Positions 52,595 to 56,352 of a stretch of DNA of 56,352 nucleotides are shown piece by piece; position 1 is the stretch's first letter; the number at the start of each line of letters is the position of its first letter. Made by a program: the position numbers and the translations under genes. The stretch covers positions 1-56,352 of the forward strand of contig NZ_BAZR01000034.1 of assembly GCF_001315105.1 (NCBI RefSeq), given 5' to 3'. The stretch is from Paenibacillus sp. JCM 10914 (GTDB taxonomy: Bacteria > Bacillota > Bacilli > Paenibacillales > Paenibacillaceae). Under the pieces are notes generated by a model. It saw only the letters and a program-made list of their open reading frames with translations, was not told the DNA's origin and made no database searches.

Positions 52595-54322
52595 GTGGAA
52601 CATATTGCGTTATATCGTGCATGGCGGCCGCAATCGTTTGGTGATATGGTGGGTCAACAGCATATTATCCAGACCTTGCAGAATGCGATTCGTGAGCAAA
52701 GGGTCTCCCATGCCTACCTGTTCAACGGTCCGCGTGGCACAGGTAAGACGAGTGCCGCTAAGATTTTGGCCAAGGCGGTGAACTGCGAGCAGGGACCTGC
52801 TGAGGAGCCGTGCAATGAATGTGAAGCCTGCCGGCGTATTACCGCTGGTGCGGTGATGGATGTGCAGGAGATTGATGCTGCATCCAACCGCGGCGTCGAA
52901 GAGATTCGCGACTTGCGGGATAAAGTCAAATACGCACCGACTGAAGTGCGCCGCAAGGTCTATATTATTGATGAAGTACACATGCTGACGACGGAAGCGT
53001 TCAACGCTCTTCTGAAGACGCTTGAAGAACCTCCGGCACATGTGATGTTTATACTGGCAACAACGGAGCCTCATCGACTACCGGCAACGATCATCTCTCG
53101 CTGTCAGCGGTTTGACTTCCGGCGCGTCTCGCTGGAGGAACAAACAGGCAGGCTAGAGCGTATTTGTGGAGAGGAAGGGATCACTGCCGAGCAGGGGGCC
53201 CTTCAGTACATCGCCCGTCTGTCGGATGGTGGTATGCGCGATGCGCTTAGTATTTTGGATCAGATTGCATCTTTTACCGGTGGCACGGTATCCTATCAAC
53301 AGGTCCTAGAAATGACGGGCGGTATCGCCTCCGAGCAATTTGGACGACTGGCAGGCGCCTTGAAACAGGGGGATGCAGGGCTTGTGCTGCAGATGGTCGA
53401 ACAGTTTATGCAAGAGGGTAAGAGCGCGGACAAGTGCATGGAGAATCTCCTGTACTACTTCCGTGATCTTCTGATGATCAAAATGGTGCCCCAAGCAGAT
53501 AAACTGACAGACCGTGTACTAAATCCAGCTGAATTCCAAGAGATGGCGAATGCTTTCAGCCGAGATGAACTGTTCCAGATGATCGATACGCTGAATCGCT
53601 ATCAGAGCGAGATGAAATATGCCTCACAGCCACAGACGTTGTTTGAAGTTGCGCTGCTTAAGCTGTCAGGTATTACGCAACCCTCTGCTGGAGCAGGCAA
53701 TAATTCTGCTCAGAATGCAGTGGGAGCTGGAGAATTGGCCGAGTTGAAGCAGCATGTCGCCTCGCTTGAGCGGAAGTTGGAGCGTTTGATGCAGAATGGT
53801 GTGCCTGCGGGGAATCAACGAGAAGCGGCTAAGCCGACTCGAGCCCCAGCACCGAAAGTGGCATCAACGGCTAAAATTCCGCAGCACATGGACCAGTATG
53901 TTTCATCAAGATCCGGTGAGGATTTTACAACTATCACGAGGCAGTGGGCTCAAATCCTCCAGAATGTGAAAGAAGAGAAGGTCACTGTGCATGCTTGGTT
54001 GATGGACGGAGAGCCGGTATCGGTGTGGGAGGACAATGTCCTGGTTGCCTTTAAGAACAACATCCACCGTGAGACAACCGAGAAACCAGCCAATAAGCAG
54101 GTTATTGAAGGTGTGCTGGAGAGAGCCTTCTCGAGGCCCTACCGATTGGTTACCATGATGCTTCGGGATTGGAGCGATGCCGTCGAAGGCGCGGGCAAGC
54201 CGCAAGCGGAGGAACTCCAGCTGGAACATGAGGAACCGGATGCAGCAACCGGTGATAAGAAACCCTGGATTGATGAGGCGATCCAGTTATTTGGTGAAGA
54301 CCTCGTTGTCATAAAAGACTAG
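52595..54322 (+). CDS. dnaX: DNA polymerase III subunit gamma/tau
   Basis: ATPase of the clamp loader that puts the sliding clamp on DNA and organises the replisome. 575 residues. Walker A GPRGTGKTS, zinc-binding cysteines (CEQGPAEEPCNECEAC), Walker B/DEAD-like IIDEVHML and sensor ATTEPHRLP are present; the tau-specific linker and C-terminal part follow. I did not see a strong slippery A-run for frameshifting. GTG 52595 with AAGAGGG upstream. First gene of dnaX-ebfC-recR. Confidence 0.96.
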   Translation: MEHIALYRAWRPQSFGDMVGQQHIIQTLQNAIREQRVSHAYLFNGPRGTGKTSAAKILAKAVNCEQGPAEEPCNECEACRRITAGAVMDVQEIDAASNRGVEEIRDLRDKVKYAPTEVRRKVYIIDEVHMLTTEAFNALLKTLEEPPAHVMFILATTEPHRLPATIISRCQRFDFRRVSLEEQTGRLERICGEEGITAEQGALQYIARLSDGGMRDALSILDQIASFTGGTVSYQQVLEMTGGIASEQFGRLAGALKQGDAGLVLQMVEQFMQEGKSADKCMENLLYYFRDLLMIKMVPQADKLTDRVLNPAEFQEMANAFSRDELFQMIDTLNRYQSEMKYASQPQTLFEVALLKLSGITQPSAGAGNNSAQNAVGAGELAELKQHVASLERKLERLMQNGVPAGNQREAAKPTRAPAPKVASTAKIPQHMDQYVSSRSGEDFTTITRQWAQILQNVKEEKVTVHAWLMDGEPVSVWEDNVLVAFKNNIHRETTEKPANKQVIEGVLERAFSRPYRLVTMMLRDWSDAVEGAGKPQAEELQLEHEEPDAATGDKKPWIDEAIQLFGEDLVVIKD

Positions 54323-54362
54323 CGCGTATATACGTGCACTCTATTATAAGGAGAGATCACTC

Positions 54363-54674
54363 ATGAACAATATGAACCAAATGATGAAGCAAGTGAAGAA
54401 GATGCAGGAGCAAATGCTGAAGGCCCAAGAAGAGCTCGCAACCAAAACCGTTGAAGGTTCATCCGGCGGCGGCGTGGTTACCGTTGAAGTAAGCGGCCAT
54501 AAACAAATCCTGTCCATTAACATTAAACCGGAAGCCGTAGACCCGGACGATGTTGAGATGCTTCAAGATCTGATTATGACAGCGGTGAATGATGCACTCG
54601 CCAAAGCCGAGGAGATTGCGAACGCTGATATGGGTAAATTTACAGGCGGCATGAAAATCCCGGGCTTGTTCTAA
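54363..54674 (+). CDS. ebfC: YbaB/EbfC nucleoid-associated protein
   Basis: 103-residue DNA-binding dimer of the YbaB/EbfC (YaaK) family. Typical N-terminal MNNMNQMMKQVKKMQEQM helix and the GVVTVEVSGH and DPDDVEMLQDL segments. RBS AAGGAGAG precedes ATG 54363. Between dnaX and recR as nearly always. Confidence 0.95.
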   Translation: MNNMNQMMKQVKKMQEQMLKAQEELATKTVEGSSGGGVVTVEVSGHKQILSINIKPEAVDPDDVEMLQDLIMTAVNDALAKAEEIANADMGKFTGGMKIPGLF

Positions 54675-54699
54675 TCTAATCTAGAAGGAGTAGTTACAT

Positions 54700-55299
54700 T
54701 TGTACTATCCTGAACCGATCGCGAAGCTCATTGACGCCTTTACGCGACTGCCGGGTGTGGGGCCAAAGACGGCCGCCCGCCTGGCTTTTCATGTTCTGAA
54801 CATGAAGGAAGACGATGTTATTGATTTTGCTAAAGCTTTAGTTAGTGTCAAAAGAAATCTGCATTTCTGCTCCATCTGCTGCAATATTACCGACACCGAT
54901 CCCTGCCGTGTATGTCAGGACAAGACCCGTGACGCATCTGTGATCTGCGTCGTTCAGGATGCGAAGGATCTGGTCGCCATGGAGCGTACCAAGGAGTTTG
55001 ACGGTTATTATCATGTCCTGCACGGGGCGATTTCGCCAATGGAAGGAGTCGGACCGGATGAAATCCGTCTGAAGGAGCTGCTCACTCGTCTAAGTGATGA
55101 GCGAGTGAAGGAGCTGATTCTGGCGACGAATCCGAACATTGAAGGTGAAGCTACCGCGATGTACATATCGCGCCTTGTTCGTCCCTTTGATATTAAAGTG
55201 ACCCGGATTGCGCACGGGCTGCCTGTAGGCGGCGACTTGGAGTATGCGGATGAGGTAACCTTGTCCAAGGCGCTTGAAGGACGACGGGAATTGAACTGA
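54700..55299 (+). CDS. recR: Recombination mediator protein RecR
   Basis: Ring-forming protein that with RecO and RecF loads RecA on gapped DNA. 199 residues: N-terminal HhH (RLPGVGPKTAARLAFH), zinc finger CSICCNITDTDPCRVC, Toprim domain (VVQDAKDLVAMERT; LILATNPNIEGEATA) and Walker-like C-terminal tail. Start TTG 54700, nine bases after AAGGAG. Confidence 0.97.
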   Translation: MYYPEPIAKLIDAFTRLPGVGPKTAARLAFHVLNMKEDDVIDFAKALVSVKRNLHFCSICCNITDTDPCRVCQDKTRDASVICVVQDAKDLVAMERTKEFDGYYHVLHGAISPMEGVGPDEIRLKELLTRLSDERVKELILATNPNIEGEATAMYISRLVRPFDIKVTRIAHGLPVGGDLEYADEVTLSKALEGRRELN

Positions 55300-55323
55300 T
55301 TCATTACATGTAATTGGAATGAC

Positions 55324-55363
55324 CAACGAGTCTTCGGAGGCAACTCTGACGGCTCGTTTTTTT
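55324..55363 (+). terminator. Possible terminator after recR
   Basis: ACGAG pairs with CTCGT over a long loop that contains TTCGGAGG; followed by seven T residues. Stem is short. Confidence 0.5.
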
Positions 55364-55488
55364 GTGCTTATCATATGCCGATGGTAGAAAGAAAAAGATC
55401 AGGTTCTAAGTTTGTCCTCTTCTCGATATGAATGATACAGACAGTCTTATAGACGGTGTCATTCAATAGATGGGGGCGTGAAGGGAAT

Positions 55489-55779
55489 ATGAGAATCTGG
55501 CGCAAAAAAGCGAATAAGAAGGAACAAGAAGTGTATATCACTTCGGAAGAACAGGAGCAGATGTGGTCGGTCTATATGGATGTACAGCGATCCCAAATGG
55601 AATGGGAGAGAGCGCATCTACTGTTTCAAGAGGCAAGGGGGCAGGATCAGATCGACTATGCCATATATATGTTGGAGGCTGCCGAGCGTAAATATCAGAT
55701 GAATTTGAAACAAGCGAAGCAGCTTAATCTGGACGGAGCCCATATGCAATATTTAGAGAATAAGCGAGAGAGCAGTTGA
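55489..55779 (+). CDS. yaaL: YaaL family protein (DUF2508)
   Basis: 96-residue, highly charged helical protein of unknown function, found between recR and bofA in Bacilli. Continuous heptad-like helices (EEQEQMWSVYMDVQRSQ, ERKYQMNLKQAKQL). ATG 55489 follows GAAGGGAA; the longer frame from 55456 would include this site. Confidence 0.85.
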   Translation: MRIWRKKANKKEQEVYITSEEQEQMWSVYMDVQRSQMEWERAHLLFQEARGQDQIDYAIYMLEAAERKYQMNLKQAKQLNLDGAHMQYLENKRESS

Positions 55780-55821
55780 TTGGATGAAAGAAAGTAGAGT
55801 TCTAGGTAAGGAGGAGAGTAA

Positions 55822-56088
55822 ATGAAATTAATCGTTATGGGCGTTCTGTGTATCTCACTCATGTTGCTTGTCTATGTGGTCTTCAGAAGAAAACTGGGCT
55901 TTGGCTGGCTGACTGTGTTCGGTGCTCATTTAGCGCTTTCGGCGCTTGCGATTTATGTTGTGAATTATACGGGGATAGCGGCAGAAACATACATCCCTTT
56001 AAATCCAATGACCATAGGTACCGTTATGGTGTTGGGGTTACCTGGTGTTGCACTATTGGTTGGATTGAAAATAACTCTGCTAGGGTAG
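55822..56088 (+). CDS. bofA: Pro-sigma-K processing inhibitor BofA
   Basis: 88-residue membrane protein of the outer forespore membrane that holds SpoIVFB inactive until the forespore signals. Two or three hydrophobic helices; the C-terminal GLPGVALLVGLKIT is the recognisable family end. AAGGAGGAG precedes ATG 55822. Placed after recR-yaaL and before the rRNA operon as in B. subtilis. Confidence 0.93.
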   Translation: MKLIVMGVLCISLMLLVYVVFRRKLGFGWLTVFGAHLALSALAIYVVNYTGIAAETYIPLNPMTIGTVMVLGLPGVALLVGLKITLLG

Positions 56089-56200
56089 TTGACTTGGAGC
56101 TATATTATATGATACATTAATGTTCGCCCGTTTGATTGAGGGCAGTCAGATTTACGAATTCAAGCAGTTTAATAGTTGAAAAATTAATCAAAAAAACTTC

Positions 56201-56230
56201 TTGACCGATGACAAGACGATATGATATATT
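56201..56230 (+). promoter_or_regulatory. rRNA operon promoter
   Basis: TTGACC (56201-56206), 18-base spacer, TATATT (56225-56230), preceded by an A-rich stretch that could serve as UP element. Another TTGACT at 56089-56094 with TACATT 18 bases later may be a second upstream promoter. Confidence 0.7.
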
Positions 56231-56352
56231 ATTAAAGTCGCCGCTGAGATGCGGATGACAAAAATAATATGATTGATCTTTGAAAACTGAACAACGAGTG
56301 AGTTAAGCGAAATCAAGAATGTACAAGCCTTGGCTTGTTACTTGGTGGAGCA
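56231..56352 (+). ncRNA. 16S rRNA leader of an rrn operon (16S itself lies beyond the window)
   Basis: After the promoter comes CCGC-TGAGAT-GCGG hairpin, then TGATCTTTGAAAACTGAACAA, the conserved antitermination/leader word found before Bacillales 16S genes (printed here as two overlapping parts). AAGCCTTGGCTT near 56325 begins the processing stalk. The 16S start (GAGTTTGATCCTGG) is not reached. Confidence 0.85.

Noticed and set aside
1..56352. CRISPR array, prophage or defence island
   Set aside because: No direct-repeat/spacer array, phage structural genes, or restriction, toxin-antitoxin or abortive infection genes were seen.

Overview
The window is a piece of a Gram-positive, endospore-forming chromosome, most likely a Paenibacillus or close relative in the Paenibacillaceae. 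The evidence is the gene set and order (guaB-dacA-pdxS-pdxT-serS-tRNA-Ser, tadA, scr-dnaX-ebfC-recR-yaaL-bofA-rrn), sporulation genes (spo0F, a Kin-type sensor kinase, bofA, an SspP-like spore protein), a Bacillus-type long SRP RNA, moderate GC, and frequent TTG/GTG starts behind strong AGGAGG sites. No species name can be defended from the sequence alone.

Layout. 1-6.7 kb: origin-proximal housekeeping block (IMP dehydrogenase, PBP5-type carboxypeptidase, PLP synthase, seryl-tRNA synthetase, tRNA-Ser). 6.8-9.4 kb: small proteins, a lipoprotein and tadA. 9.4-12.8 kb: an intergenic cluster of DnaA-box-like 9-mers in front of a sporulation-type histidine kinase, then an RluF-type pseudouridine synthase. 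12.9-14.5 kb: motAB. 14.7-21.2 kb: PhhB, cytochrome c, a GNAT enzyme, two paralogous NlpC/P60 cell-wall hydrolases (one under a c-di-AMP riboswitch), and a membrane protein plus M1 peptidase pair. 21.3-33 kb: ywhD, a decayed IS3-family element that truncates a neighbouring gene, a CadC/CadA-like metal-efflux operon with tandem operators, pbpG-like PBP, speE and speB. 33-43 kb: accessory genes (class C beta-lactamase fold, PAP2, nitrilase/GNAT pair, S8 protease) and ywiB-argS. 43-52 kb: the conserved rpoE-pyrG-spo0F-fbaA-murZ-rho-radical SAM-rpmE block. 52-56.4 kb: scr, dnaX, ebfC, recR, yaaL, bofA and the promoter and leader of an rRNA operon whose 16S gene lies beyond the end. Relative to B. 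subtilis, the ywh/ywi/rpoE-rpmE block, there far away, sits between tadA and scr-dnaX.

Regulation is unusually legible: a sigma-H promoter with a Spo0A box on spo0F, a pyrG leader that fits CTP-sensing reiterative transcription, a c-di-AMP riboswitch, and paired metalloregulator operators.

An important caveat: seven genes (pdxS, the sensor kinase, the M1 peptidase, the IS transposase, the metal ATPase, the S8 protease and rho) are each broken by what looks like one missing base, in most cases in a short homopolymer run. The recurrence, including in core genes, suggests systematic sequencing or assembly error rather than seven real mutations.
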